A DNA stretch of 64,000 nt, taken from contig NZ_RBWS01000001.1 in assembly GCF_003627955.1 (NCBI RefSeq), positions 124,001-188,000 on the forward strand, written 5' to 3'. Positions within the stretch are counted from its first letter, which is position 1; each line of letters opens with the position of its first letter. Below the pieces are notes generated by a model. It ran no database searches and was not told the origin of the DNA. It worked only from the letters and a program-made list of their open reading frames with translations. The DNA comes from Sphingobacterium puteale. Lineage in GTDB: Bacteria > Bacteroidota > Bacteroidia > Sphingobacteriales > Sphingobacteriaceae. Both the position numbers and the translations under genes were made by a program. Shown piece after piece: positions 1 to 9,068 of this stretch.

Positions 1-1
1 T

Positions 2-100
2 GCTGAAGGGGATATCAGCAATTTGGGAGATACCTCAACGCTACAGGATCCAACGGTAGTCGAAGGGATTATACAAGGTGCTGAAAGCTTAAAAAAATAG
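2..100 (+). CDS. C-terminal end of an unidentified protein (partial)
   Basis: An open frame enters from the left edge and ends at a TAG stop, coding for 32 residues that finish with VVEGIIQGAESLKK. A strong hairpin with a T tract lies just after the stop, which supports this being the true end of a plus-strand gene. The fragment is too short to name a family. Confidence 0.55.
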   Translation, partial: AEGDISNLGDTSTLQDPTVVEGIIQGAESLKK

Positions 101-123
101 TTCTGCTAGAACCTTTAACAAAG

Positions 124-149
124 AAAAGCCTCCCAAATGGGAGGCTTTT
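124..149. terminator. Bidirectional rho-independent terminator
   Basis: The stem GCCTCCC / GGGAGGC has an AAAT loop and is flanked by AAAA and TTTT, so it can work on both strands. It sits between the end of the partial plus-strand gene and the end of the minus-strand TonB-domain gene, that is, between convergent genes. Confidence 0.85.
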
Positions 150-173
150 CGACTTTCAATGAGTTTCTGAGTT

Positions 174-1137
174 TTATCTTAAATTCAATCGTATTGGGAG
201 GGTATATGCCACACGCAAAGGCTCGCCTCGTCGCAATCCGGGCTTCCACTTCCCAAATTTCTTTACGACACGTATACCGGCTTCCCCAGTACCAAACCCC
301 AAATCCTGCTTGACCTTAAGATCCTCAACCTCGCCAACTTTATTGATGACAAAATCTATCTCCACAATACCGCTGACACCATTTTTCATGGCCTCTTTTG
401 GGTAGTCAAAATTTCTGGCAACAAAAGTCATCATCTTATATATTCCTCCCGAATACTCTGGATTGACTTTATAAGTCGTTGAATCATATTGAACAATAGC
501 GCCATTCGCCTTTGTTAAAGCCCCCGATAATAAACTATCCTGACTATAATTTTCTACAAAGGAATCTTTTCCCGTCCATCCTTTCCATTCTCCCTCACGT
601 AAATTATTAACAATTTCACCTTCTTCATATTCCTCTTTTCCTTCTACATTAAAGCGAATACGTCCATTTCCATTTTCCAATGTCTTGTTCTGAAGAGAAT
701 CATAATATACAATGTAGATTGGCTTTTTAACTTGTAACTTCTTTTTGTGAAGTTCGCTAGGATAAAAAACCATCATTTTCAGAATCCACGAGCTCTCCTT
801 CATCGGTAAAATTCTCTAGGCTCTTTAATGTACCATTTTCATAGAATTCATATTTCTTACCTTGAAATTGGAATGGGTTACGTCCATTCTTACTGATACC
901 GTTGAGTTTGATCGAGTCGTTGCGCAGATAATATTCCTCAATTCGATAGATCTTATCTTTGCCCTTGGCATCGACATGGACTGTCCTTAAAAAATAGGCC
1001 GAATCTTTTTGTTCAGTTTCATCACCATCTTTTTTATGATATGTGGTAAAGGCGATTTGTGCTGAAAGACTCAATCCACAAAGGTTGAATAGAAGAAAAC
1101 AAATAAGTTTCACCGGAAAATGTAAATAATACTTCAT
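174..1137 (-). pseudogene. Energy transducer TonB-type protein, split by a one-base frameshift
   Basis: Two minus-strand frames together make one typical Bacteroidota protein. The upstream part (757-1137, 126 aa) has a signal peptide ending near SAQ and a YwqK/MORN-like strand (FYENGTLKSLENF). The downstream part (174-803, 209 aa) continues with FYPSELHKKK, another such repeat (LREGEWKGW), and a TonB C-terminal domain over its last 85 or so residues (YPKEAMKNGVSGIVEIDFVI, then WKPGLRRGEPL). The frames meet at a run of six A on the plus strand (764-769). Removing one base there joins DSENDG directly to FYPSELHKKK and gives about 320 aa. The M at 803 is therefore not a convincing start. The break could be real decay, a phase-variable tract or a sequencing error. 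TonB C-terminal domains contact the TonB box of outer-membrane receptors, which are abundant in this window. Confidence 0.75.
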
Positions 1138-1296
1138 AATGGTTGTTAATATCTGTATAAATTAATAAATCGGTAGAGTAAATTACAAATTACCAGGTTA
1201 AATAATTATTAGGTTCCTTCAACAGAACTGCAATTAAAGCGATTGAGTTTTCCACATAATGTTAATAACAATGTTAACAACTCAGAATATGATAGA

Positions 1297-1324
1297 AAAA
1301 GCCACCTCATTGATGAAGTGGCTT
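1297..1324 (-). terminator. Terminator after the first SusD gene
   Basis: Read on the minus strand, AAGCCACTTCAT and ATGAGGTGGCTT pair around a short loop (one G-T pair) and are followed by a T run. It lies about 40 bases beyond the stop of the SusD gene. Confidence 0.7.
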
Positions 1325-1362
1325 AAGTTTATATCAGCGCATGGGAAAATTCGGCAAAATTA

Positions 1363-2736
1363 TTAATATCCCGGATTTTGTGTAAGACCAGTCCCTAAAC
1401 TTATCTGTGCAGAAGGAATAGGATATAAAAGGAATTTCTCATCTTTCAGATTTTCATATTTTTTAAGCGCTAATTTCGTGCGGCCAAAATCAAACCAAGT
1501 CTCACCTTCAAACATAAGTTCCCTTTCTTTTTCTTCCTGCACGGCGGTGATGAAGGCGTCCAAATTACTGTAGGTATCTATTGGAACCGTGACACCTGCA
1601 CGTGCCTGTACAGCTTTCAACGAGTTGTAAGCTGCTGTACTCACACTATTATCTACACGTGCTTTAGCCTCGGCATGGATCAGGTAAATCTCCGCAAGCC
1701 GGATAACAGTAAGGTTTTGACTGGCTGGTGAGAAATTTGGAAACTTGCCCATGAAGTAATTATTATTACTTCCTTTTTTCACAGTAAAATCCTTTCGTTT
1801 GTCCTGCTCCGAATATAGGTCAAGGATTGCAGAATCTTTGGCAAAGAACAGCACGCTGGGATTGTCATTTGCAACCGCTGCAAGCGGATTCGTTGCCTGA
1901 TCGTCAAATTGGATTTCGAAAATAGCCTCGTTTGTATTTTGTGTCGTCCAAATTGTACTGTAATCCGTCACTAGGTTAAAGCCACCTGCTGTCAGAACTT
2001 CATTTGCCATATCCGCTGCTTTTTTATAGTCATTGGTAATGGAAGCCTGATACAGGTAGACCTTTGCCAGCAACGCTTTCGCTGCCCAATGAGAAGCTCG
2101 TCCCTTGGCAGCATCACCTGTATTTGGGTTCTCTATGGGAAGCGCAGAAATCGCATCTGTTAGATCCTTAACAATCTGTGTATAGAGTGCTGCTTTGTCA
2201 GATTCAGCGATATCAATATTATCCCCTTCTTTGGTATAGGAAAGTTTCAGCGGTGCTTTACCAAAGGCACGTACCAGAAAAAAATAGTTCAGCGCTCTTA
2301 TAAATTTAGCTTCGCCAACAAACATCTTTTTCTTGTCTTCCGTGATCATGGCCCCGGTCATTTTAGGCACTTCCTCAATAACTTGGTTGGCCGCATTGAC
2401 CGTGGTATACACAGCCTGCCATATATTGGCTATCCAAGGATTGATGGCTTGTATTCTGTGCTCGAAAAAGTTTTCGTATTCGGGAAAACTTGCAGCATGC
2501 CGAACATGAGCTGCCGAAAACTCTGGAACAACAATGATAGACTGACCAAAAGAGAATGAATTCATCATCGTCCGGTACATTCCCAAAACAGCAGCATTAG
2601 CATTGGTTTCGGAATTGAAAAATTCATCTTGGGTTATCTGTCCAAGCGGGTCTCGATCTAAGAATTTGGAACATGATATTGCAAAAGAAGCCATCATGGT
2701 CACCAAACAAAGTAATATTATTTTATTTCTTTTCAT
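1363..2736 (-). CDS. RagB/SusD family nutrient-binding outer membrane lipoprotein
   Basis: This 457-residue protein starts with a lipoprotein signal peptide with Cys22 after AIS, followed by the typical SusD opening KFLDRDPLGQITQDEFF. Helical TPR-like segments follow, and the C-terminal part has the SusD signatures RLAEIYLIHAEAKAR and REKERELMFEGETWFDFGR-like residues (EEKERELMFEGETWFDFGR). SusD proteins sit on the cell surface and act as the lid that captures glycans or peptides for the partner SusC channel. The partner SusC lies immediately upstream in transcription (153-base gap) and the pair is probably one operon. No enzyme genes accompany it, so the substrate cannot be told. Confidence 0.93.
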   Translation of the reverse strand: MKRNKIILLCLVTMMASFAISCSKFLDRDPLGQITQDEFFNSETNANAAVLGMYRTMMNSFSFGQSIIVVPEFSAAHVRHAASFPEYENFFEHRIQAINPWIANIWQAVYTTVNAANQVIEEVPKMTGAMITEDKKKMFVGEAKFIRALNYFFLVRAFGKAPLKLSYTKEGDNIDIAESDKAALYTQIVKDLTDAISALPIENPNTGDAAKGRASHWAAKALLAKVYLYQASITNDYKKAADMANEVLTAGGFNLVTDYSTIWTTQNTNEAIFEIQFDDQATNPLAAVANDNPSVLFFAKDSAILDLYSEQDKRKDFTVKKGSNNNYFMGKFPNFSPASQNLTVIRLAEIYLIHAEAKARVDNSVSTAAYNSLKAVQARAGVTVPIDTYSNLDAFITAVQEEKERELMFEGETWFDFGRTKLALKKYENLKDEKFLLYPIPSAQISLGTGLTQNPGY

Positions 2737-2889
2737 CCGTACAAATTATTTACGAGTATATATTTTAAATTGCTTAAACGAGCTTGCCATACTCCGTTTA
2801 TTATCCCTGTTGTGCTTGTCCCGGGAGCGGTTTATAAACAGTGAATCGTGAATCCGGACCGCAGGCATCATCGTGATTTATTGAGTGTC

Positions 2890-5800
2890 TTAGAACGTTA
2901 CGTTAACACCGGTAGTGAATATACGCGGCTGTGGATAACTGCCATAGTCATACCCATAGATCAGTCCGGTGTTGGCACCGCCATGACTTGAACTCACCTC
3001 TGGGTCATAACCTCTATAGCTTGTAAATACAAAAGCATTCTGCACAGTAGCATACCAACGGAGTTTTTTCATTTTGATCTTCTCCGCGATACTGGACGGC
3101 AATGTATAACCGAATGTGATATTTCTAATTCTAAAGAATGAGCCGTCTTCGACAAACCTTGAGGATATTGCACCATTGCTCAGGTCCCCGGGTGCCGGCC
3201 TCGGAACATCGGTAATATCGCCGGGTGCTCTCCATCTATCGACAAAGTCAACAAACTGATTGGAACTCGGGTTGAATCCTTCCAGTCCCGAAGCCAGGTT
3301 ATAATTGAAGATATCATTCCCATAAGTGAATTGCCCCTGGACACTTAAATCAAAATTCTTATAAGCAAAATTATTGGTAATACCTCCAAAGAACGATGGA
3401 TTAGGATCGCCGATCATCCTTTGATCTTTGTAATCCGTAGGTGTTACGGCAGAGCCATCAGCACCTAAATAATCGATCATCCCTGTCTGTGGATTTACAC
3501 CTGTCGCTTGCCAGCCATAGAATACGCCAAGGGGTTGTCCCACTATTGCACGGTTCAGATCACCTACCCCGCCACGCATTTCTGTCAATCCCTCAGGTAA
3601 AGCAACTACTTTATTTCTATTAAAAGTCATGTTCAGCGAAGTGGTCCACTTGAATTCGCCGACTAAGTTTTTAGTCGTCAGTTCAAATTCGAAACCTTTA
3701 TTTTCAATATCACCGGAGTTAGTAAACCGGGTGAGATAACCTGAACTAGTCAGAATAGGCAGTCCGATTAGCAAGTCCGTTGTTTTCTTGTAATAGTAAT
3801 CGGCCAATACCGAAATTCTATTTCCCAGGAACCCGGCATCTACACCAACATTCCACTGATTGGTGGTCTCCCATTTTAAATTACGATCGCCCAATACATT
3901 GGGCACAAACCCCGCGAGTCCCATGTAATTGTAGCCACTAGAATATAAAGAACGACTGGCATAATTCCCGATATTTTGATTCCCGGTAATTCCCCAGCTC
4001 GCACGAAGTTTTAAATCATCGAGCACCTTAGAATCCTTTAGGAAATCTTCTTCTGTAAGTCGCCATGCCCCTGCGAATGAAGGAAATACTGCCCAACGGT
4101 TGTCAGCCCCGAATCGTGATGAGCCATCCGAGCGCACATTCGCATTGAGGATGTATTTATCTTTGTAGATATATGTTGCACGAGCAAATCCAGAAGCAAT
4201 AGCCCATTCTTCGGGATACGAATTTGCACCAGTAATAACCCCTCCGGCCGTAATATAAGGGATATCATTATTGGGGAAATTTGAACGTTGTCCATGAACA
4301 AACTCAAGCCTGGATTCCTGAACCGAAAAGCCAGCTAAGGCATTGATGCTATGATCACCAAATTTCTTGTCATAGGTCAGTGTTGTCTCATTGATCCAAA
4401 GCTGGTCCCTGGTATTGCGGCGTGCGCCGATACCACCCTGACTCGCATACGAACGAAGCCCCACAGGGGGCATAAAGAATGTCTCGTCAATAAAACTGAT
4501 GTCTGTACCAAAGCTTGTCTTTAGTAAAAGCTCTGGGACTATATTGTATTCTGCGCTGGCATTTGCCAATACGCGAAAAGTCTGCGCTTCATTGGTCGGG
4601 AGCGTCAGCATAGCGACAGGATTTTCACGTGTCGCCCTCACCTGATCATATACAAAGTTGCCTGTCTCGTCACGCACCGCTAAGTTGGGCGGAGAAAATA
4701 TGCCACTCTTAGTGGCTCCTTCTTTTGAATTCTCTTCCTGAACACGTTTGTTGACAGCTCTGGTTAGGTTGATTGCAGTAGAAAATCTAAGTTTTTCATT
4801 GTGCTGATGGTCCAGATTTATACGACCGCTTAAGCGGTTGAAGTCGGATCCCAACAGTACACCGCCCTGCTTCATGTAGCCAACAGATGTGTAATATTGT
4901 GTCTTTTCACTTCCACCCCTTGATGAAAGCTCGTAATTCCTGGTTCCTGCATTTCTGAAGATGGCATCCTGCCAGTTCGTATTGACATTCGGATTGGAGA
5001 ATATCTGCTCGGGAATAACCGCTTTAGGATCCTGTTGCTGTAAGATTTTGTAATAATCTTTCATATAATCCTGATACTGCTCGGTATTCATAAAATCGTA
5101 ATACCTTTCTTTCGGCACCTGTGAGAATCCTTCGTACATATTAAAGTTGAACTCACTTTGTCCAGCTACGCCTTTTTTCGTAGTGATCAGGACGACGCCG
5201 TTTGCAGCTCTTGAACCATAGATTGATGAGGATGCCGCATCTTTTAATATCTCGATGGATTGGACATCAGAGGGATTGATCGAGGATAGCACATTGATCC
5301 CTTGGGTACCGCCTCCAAAATCAAATGTAGACCCTCCCGTGAAGTTGGTCGTACTGTTGACTGGAATACCATCGACAACATATAATGGGTCCGAACTTGC
5401 ATTGATTGATGTTGTACCCCTTACCCTGATACTTATCCCTCCTCCTGGAGAGCCCGACTTTTGGGTAACCTGAACCCCGCCCGCCTTACCCTGTATGGCC
5501 TGGGTAATACTTGGCAATACTTCGTCTTTGATCTCATTAGCACCGATACTCGATACCGCACTCGGTAATGTCGCGCGATCCATCGTACCGTAACCTACCG
5601 CAACAACTTGTACAGAATCAAGCACTTTCGTTTCACCGCTAAGCACGACCTGTATATCCTTCCGATCTCCAACGAGCTGCGTGACTGCTTCGAAGCCGAG
5701 CGAAGAAAACCTGAGTTCGTTCTTCGGGCCAGCGGCAATTTGAAATTTACCGGATTCATCTGTACTTGCAGACACATTTGTACCGACTACCGCTACGGTA

Positions 5801-6432
5801 ACTCCCGGCAGCGGCCCCTTGGGCCCAGTTACAGTTCCTTTCACTGATGCCTTTCCAGCGGCCACTGCACCAGAACCATTCGGATTCCCGGCAACGTTTT
5901 TAGTGCTATCCTGATTACCAGTGGCGTTTTTAGTGCTATCCTGGCCAGCAACAGTTATACTATCCCGGCCGGCAGTAACTTTTGTCGTGCTATCCCGACC
6001 AGCTGCGACAGTGGACGAAGAATCCCTGCTATTGGCTGTCGAATCTGTTTGCACCTCCGCAGTACCAGGCGACAGGACGACTTCTATAAGTTTTTGATTG
6101 TTTACAGGAACTTCTTTAATGGCAAATCCAGTTTTTATAAAAACTAATACACCATTAGGGTCCGCTGAAAGTCTGAACGCTCCAGTTTGATCTGACAATC
6201 CGCTATTGCCCGTTTTCTTTTCGGTAACGACCACTCCTGCAAGTGCTGTTCCCAATGAATCTGTGACTTTACCGCTAATTCCGATCGTGTCAACCGCAAG
6301 GAAAGAAAGCGGTTTGGTACGCCCAACTACATTAGTGCGGTACTTGATTTCGGTCGTGTGAGCCTGCCCTGAGTGGCAGAAAAGAACAAAACCGCAGGCA
6401 ATGAGGAGAGTGTGGTTTAGGGGGTGCATCAT
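2890..6432 (-). CDS. SusC/RagA family TonB-linked outer membrane protein with duplicated N-terminal domain
   Basis: This 1180-residue protein is longer than most SusC proteins that lack an STN domain. After a signal peptide it has a carboxypeptidase D regulatory-like beta-sandwich (about 50-121), then a Ser/Thr/Asn/Gln-rich linker of imperfect ten-residue repeats built on G-R/Q-D-S-T (about 135-182), then a second carboxypeptidase-like domain (about 196-265). A TonB-box-like segment (VQVVAVGYG) and the plug follow, with the SusC signatures ITQAIQGKAGGVQV, IRVRGTTSIN, PLYVVDGIP and SSIYGSRAANGVVLITTKKG. The rest is a 22-strand barrel ending in aromatic NVTF. It forms the TonB-energised channel of the SusCD complex and pairs with the SusD gene downstream. 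Tandem carboxypeptidase-like domains with a repeat spacer are unusual for the family. Confidence 0.93.
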   Translation of the reverse strand: MMHPLNHTLLIACGFVLFCHSGQAHTTEIKYRTNVVGRTKPLSFLAVDTIGISGKVTDSLGTALAGVVVTEKKTGNSGLSDQTGAFRLSADPNGVLVFIKTGFAIKEVPVNNQKLIEVVLSPGTAEVQTDSTANSRDSSSTVAAGRDSTTKVTAGRDSITVAGQDSTKNATGNQDSTKNVAGNPNGSGAVAAGKASVKGTVTGPKGPLPGVTVAVVGTNVSASTDESGKFQIAAGPKNELRFSSLGFEAVTQLVGDRKDIQVVLSGETKVLDSVQVVAVGYGTMDRATLPSAVSSIGANEIKDEVLPSITQAIQGKAGGVQVTQKSGSPGGGISIRVRGTTSINASSDPLYVVDGIPVNSTTNFTGGSTFDFGGGTQGINVLSSINPSDVQSIEILKDAASSSIYGSRAANGVVLITTKKGVAGQSEFNFNMYEGFSQVPKERYYDFMNTEQYQDYMKDYYKILQQQDPKAVIPEQIFSNPNVNTNWQDAIFRNAGTRNYELSSRGGSEKTQYYTSVGYMKQGGVLLGSDFNRLSGRINLDHQHNEKLRFSTAINLTRAVNKRVQEENSKEGATKSGIFSPPNLAVRDETGNFVYDQVRATRENPVAMLTLPTNEAQTFRVLANASAEYNIVPELLLKTSFGTDISFIDETFFMPPVGLRSYASQGGIGARRNTRDQLWINETTLTYDKKFGDHSINALAGFSVQESRLEFVHGQRSNFPNNDIPYITAGGVITGANSYPEEWAIASGFARATYIYKDKYILNANVRSDGSSRFGADNRWAVFPSFAGAWRLTEEDFLKDSKVLDDLKLRASWGITGNQNIGNYASRSLYSSGYNYMGLAGFVPNVLGDRNLKWETTNQWNVGVDAGFLGNRISVLADYYYKKTTDLLIGLPILTSSGYLTRFTNSGDIENKGFEFELTTKNLVGEFKWTTSLNMTFNRNKVVALPEGLTEMRGGVGDLNRAIVGQPLGVFYGWQATGVNPQTGMIDYLGADGSAVTPTDYKDQRMIGDPNPSFFGGITNNFAYKNFDLSVQGQFTYGNDIFNYNLASGLEGFNPSSNQFVDFVDRWRAPGDITDVPRPAPGDLSNGAISSRFVEDGSFFRIRNITFGYTLPSSIAEKIKMKKLRWYATVQNAFVFTSYRGYDPEVSSSHGGANTGLIYGYDYGSYPQPRIFTTGVNVTF
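5887..6027 (-). repeat. In-frame minisatellite coding for the linker repeats
   Basis: About 30-base units recur with variation. Two neighbouring units share TTTTTAGTGCTATCCTG on the plus strand, and related CTATCCCG units follow. Each unit codes for about ten residues of the type GRDSTTKVTA or NQDSTKNVAG. The period is a multiple of three, so copy-number changes would keep the frame. Confidence 0.75.
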
Positions 6433-6853
6433 ACGTTAAATATTTATAATAAGAAACTAATTGAAATAATGACGTTCCAAGCAAAAATGGAAATACATGT
6501 AACAAATTTGAAACATCGATACGTTAAAATCCGTTCATTTATATCAATTTTGTTACATATACTTATAGATAATAAAACGTCCTTAAATCTAATTTGTTAT
6601 TAACTATTGATATTAATTTCAAAAAAACATTAACGATGCATTATGCATTTACGACAAATAAAAACACAATCTTCTGAATATCAATATATTAAAAAACAAT
6701 ACTATAAAATATTTTTACTTATAATGATGAAAAAAATCCGCCGGCAACTTGAGATCGAATACCGCGTTTACTTTTGATTAGGGCTTAGCTAAAATGTCGA
6801 TACAGATTCTGGATGAATGGAAAATACGATCTCAGGGATGATGTGAAAAAAAA
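6433..6853. other. AT-rich intergenic region upstream of SusC
   Basis: The stretch between the SusC start and the terminator of the next gene is very AT-rich and holds no credible reading frame. It must contain the promoter of the SusC/SusD pair, read on the minus strand, but I see no perfect TTG-N19-21-TAnnTTTG match. Confidence 0.5.
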
Positions 6854-6878
6854 TAGCCACATCATCACGACGTGGCTA
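6854..6878 (-). terminator. Terminator after the NTF2-like gene
   Basis: The arms TAGCCAC and GTGGCTA pair, and the stem extends further with one mismatch. A T run follows on the minus strand. It lies about 30 bases past the stop of the gene at 6911. Confidence 0.7.
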
Positions 6879-6910
6879 AAAATAAACATATGAATTTAAT
6901 TAAACAGTTG

Positions 6911-7342
6911 CTATTTGTATGAGTTTACCGAACTTGCAACCTTCCAGCTTCCGGCTTCATTTACTAAGGTAACGAGATCAGTTTTTATAAAATCGTCGAA
7001 TTTCATTGTAATGCGTGCGACCATGTAATTTTCGGATTCCTCTAAGATCTCCGTATTTGTGCTACAGTTGAGTTTTTCTCCTTTTTGTTTTTTCAAAAAG
7101 GAAATCACTTCTGAGCGTTTATTGGTACGTCCATTCTGACCTTGGATCTTTTGGCTAAAATCGGCGGTAAATAATTGCTCCACTCCACCGGATACTCCTT
7201 CGGTCATCACCGATACATAGCTATCAATAGCCAAGTCAGCTGTGGATAGGTTCAATGCTTTTCCGGGATTACTTGCTGCCATTGTACATGTTGATACCGT
7301 GATCAAAGCTGCTGCCGCGAATGTTTTTATTAAAGTTTTCAT
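6911..7342 (-). CDS. Secreted NTF2-like (nuclear transport factor 2 fold) protein
   Basis: The protein has 143 residues. Residues 1-22 form a signal peptide cleaved near TMAAS. The remainder (AIDSYVSVMTEGVSGGVEQLFTADFSQKI, then a strand-rich half ending VTLVNEAGSWKVASSVNSYK) has the length, order and final strand (GSWKVASSV) of the putative lumazine-binding or SnoaL-like NTF2 fold. No catalytic residues are evident and no function can be assigned. It stands alone, with its own terminator and a 243-base gap to the next gene. Confidence 0.7.
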   Translation of the reverse strand: MKTLIKTFAAAALITVSTCTMAASNPGKALNLSTADLAIDSYVSVMTEGVSGGVEQLFTADFSQKIQGQNGRTNKRSEVISFLKKQKGEKLNCSTNTEILEESENYMVARITMKFDDFIKTDLVTLVNEAGSWKVASSVNSYK

Positions 7343-7585
7343 AACCTTTTATACTTTATATTGTTAGTTTTTTTGTCTCTTTTATAATTGTCGCAAGGAT
7401 ATTGATTTTGTTGCATCATTTCCTTTAAGATTCTGATTCAAAAGTAAGACAACGCATGATGCTATTTTATTACATTTAGACTAACGTTCGGAAAAAGTCG
7501 GTGAATGAGGGGGATCGGGCGGTAAAAGAAGGAGTGAAATGAAAAAACATGGTAAGGCAATAACCTTATCAACCGGAGAAGACTT

Positions 7586-7819
7586 TCACTTTCTAGATCG
7601 CCCGTCAACAAATGTTAGTATCAAACCACCAAGGATTCCCCATATAAATGCCGCAGCGATCCAACCTAGCGTATATTCTCTAACTTCTTTTTGAAAATAA
7701 CAGTCAGTACACTCCCAAATAATTATAGTAACAATCATTCCTAGACAGTATCTTAAAAATAACTTATAATGACTTTTCATAATTAACTCCATTCCTATTT
7801 TAAACACCAAATTTCTCAC
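7586..7819 (-). CDS. Small two-helix membrane protein of unknown function
   Basis: The frame codes for 77 residues with two hydrophobic helices (about 21-39 and 52-70) separated by a short loop carrying two cysteines, and a basic C-terminal tail. Translation may instead begin at Met10 or Met14 (MELIMKSHYK), which would leave a short N-terminus before the first helix. I do not recognise the family. Codon use is AT-rich like the neighbouring remnant at 7949-8150. Confidence 0.5.
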   Translation of the reverse strand: MRNLVFKIGMELIMKSHYKLFLRYCLGMIVTIIIWECTDCYFQKEVREYTLGWIAAAFIWGILGGLILTFVDGRSRK

Positions 7820-7948
7820 ATTATTTTAATACATGTTTTGAGCAATAAATTACACTGTATTCACATAAAGACATTCACCCAAAAAAAGCAAAAAATACTA
7901 ATCAAATTACTTACTAAGGCCACGAACAGTAAAGGAATATATTGTTTC

Positions 7949-8150
7949 TTAACAAAAATTTGGGAAATACATATTCCTATACAAGCTTATTAAAATCATT
8001 ATTGGAATTGTAAACAGTTCAACAATAACTCCAATTCCAGTTTCTATCTTTTCAGGTATTGTAGAAATGAAGTAAAAATGAACTATCGAAAACGTAAAAT
8101 AAGCTGCTTATAGAACCAATTAATACTATTTTTAAGTTAGATTTTTTCAT
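7949..8150 (-). pseudogene. Frameshifted remnant of a small membrane protein gene
   Basis: From an ATG at 8150 the frame reads MKKSNLKIVLIGSIS and then stops early. The adjacent frame carries on as AYFTFSIVHFYF and then STIPEKIETGIGVIVELF, TIPIMILISLYRNMYFPNFC and a stop. Removing one base near the GCAGCT on the minus strand joins them into a roughly 66-residue protein with two hydrophobic helices, similar in layout to the neighbour at 7586-7819. This is inference from reading frames only. Confidence 0.45.
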
Positions 8151-8216
8151 ACTAACCTTAAATTATGGCCCCTCCATAATTATGAAAGGGCCATTAAATA
8201 AACATAAACAATGAAT

Positions 8217-9062
8217 CTATCCTACCGGAATATATTTCACAGTCTTTTCAGGGTTTTCAAAATAACCGTTTGGATAACCTGTTGTAGGGTTTACATATGT
8301 CATTTTTTTAACCTTAACACCCTTTATACTGAATTCTTTATAAAATTCCAATCCTGTCTCTGTATATACATACGAGTAAATATTTTCGTCTTCAGGATCA
8401 TCAAATACAAAAGCTCGTTTCAAATCTGAAATAAAGTAGGCATCATAGGTTTCCCCACCTACTTCGACCATATAGTCCTCAAATGAATCAAATTTGGCGG
8501 CATTTTTTTGCATTTTCTCAATAAAGGTCGCAGGGGTCGATTTAATCGGAAGCATCACAATTCTATTCAATGTTTTCCTACCTTGTAGGATTACAGAATC
8601 TGCTGTTGCTTTTATTACCAAAAATTCAAAATCACCTTGAGTCCCACTATCGACCGCGCCTTCACCAGTATACGCCCCAGGCAAAGCAAAAAAATGCATG
8701 ATCTCATTCCATGTATCAAAAGTCAATATGGGGCCAGCACCAGGATACACTTTATATGTACTCGATTGTGTGCTATAATCAGGTTCAATTAAATAGGGAA
8801 TATAATCAGCTTGAAATTCTACATTCTCGTCGGTTCGAAAATTGACAAATAAATTATAGCCTCCATATTCTAAGTCTGAACTTGGAAAATACTGCATTGT
8901 CCAACCGTTCTTTTGTGATTTTAATATATTAAATGCTTCATCAACAGCTGTATTTAATCGCTCTGTGGGATTATCTTCAAAAAAACGATCTCTCTTTTTA
9001 TCACAACTACTTCCAATAAGCAGCAATGCGAAAAATATCAAATAAACTATATTTCGTTTCAT
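8217..9062 (-). CDS. DUF4302 family lipoprotein
   Basis: This 281-residue protein has a lipoprotein signal (Cys20 after LIGSS) and the opening pattern of the DUF4302 family: an acidic ERLNTAVDEAFNILKSQKNGWTMQYFP segment, then GGYNLFVNF and the mid-protein TFDTWNEIMHFFALP. The family occurs in Bacteroidota beside SusCD pairs that carry zinc metallohydrolase lipoproteins, as here. It is the last gene of the sigma/FecR-linked import locus and starts only 6 bases after the metallohydrolase stop. Its role is unknown; it is probably a surface or periplasmic accessory of the importer. Confidence 0.85.
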   Translation of the reverse strand: MKRNIVYLIFFALLLIGSSCDKKRDRFFEDNPTERLNTAVDEAFNILKSQKNGWTMQYFPSSDLEYGGYNLFVNFRTDENVEFQADYIPYLIEPDYSTQSSTYKVYPGAGPILTFDTWNEIMHFFALPGAYTGEGAVDSGTQGDFEFLVIKATADSVILQGRKTLNRIVMLPIKSTPATFIEKMQKNAAKFDSFEDYMVEVGGETYDAYFISDLKRAFVFDDPEDENIYSYVYTETGLEFYKEFSIKGVKVKKMTYVNPTTGYPNGYFENPEKTVKYIPVG

Positions 9063-9068
9063 ATTCTA

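Noticed and set aside
2603-2851. 82-codon plus-strand frame
   Set aside because: It overlaps the start of a SusD gene on the other strand and shows no protein-like features.
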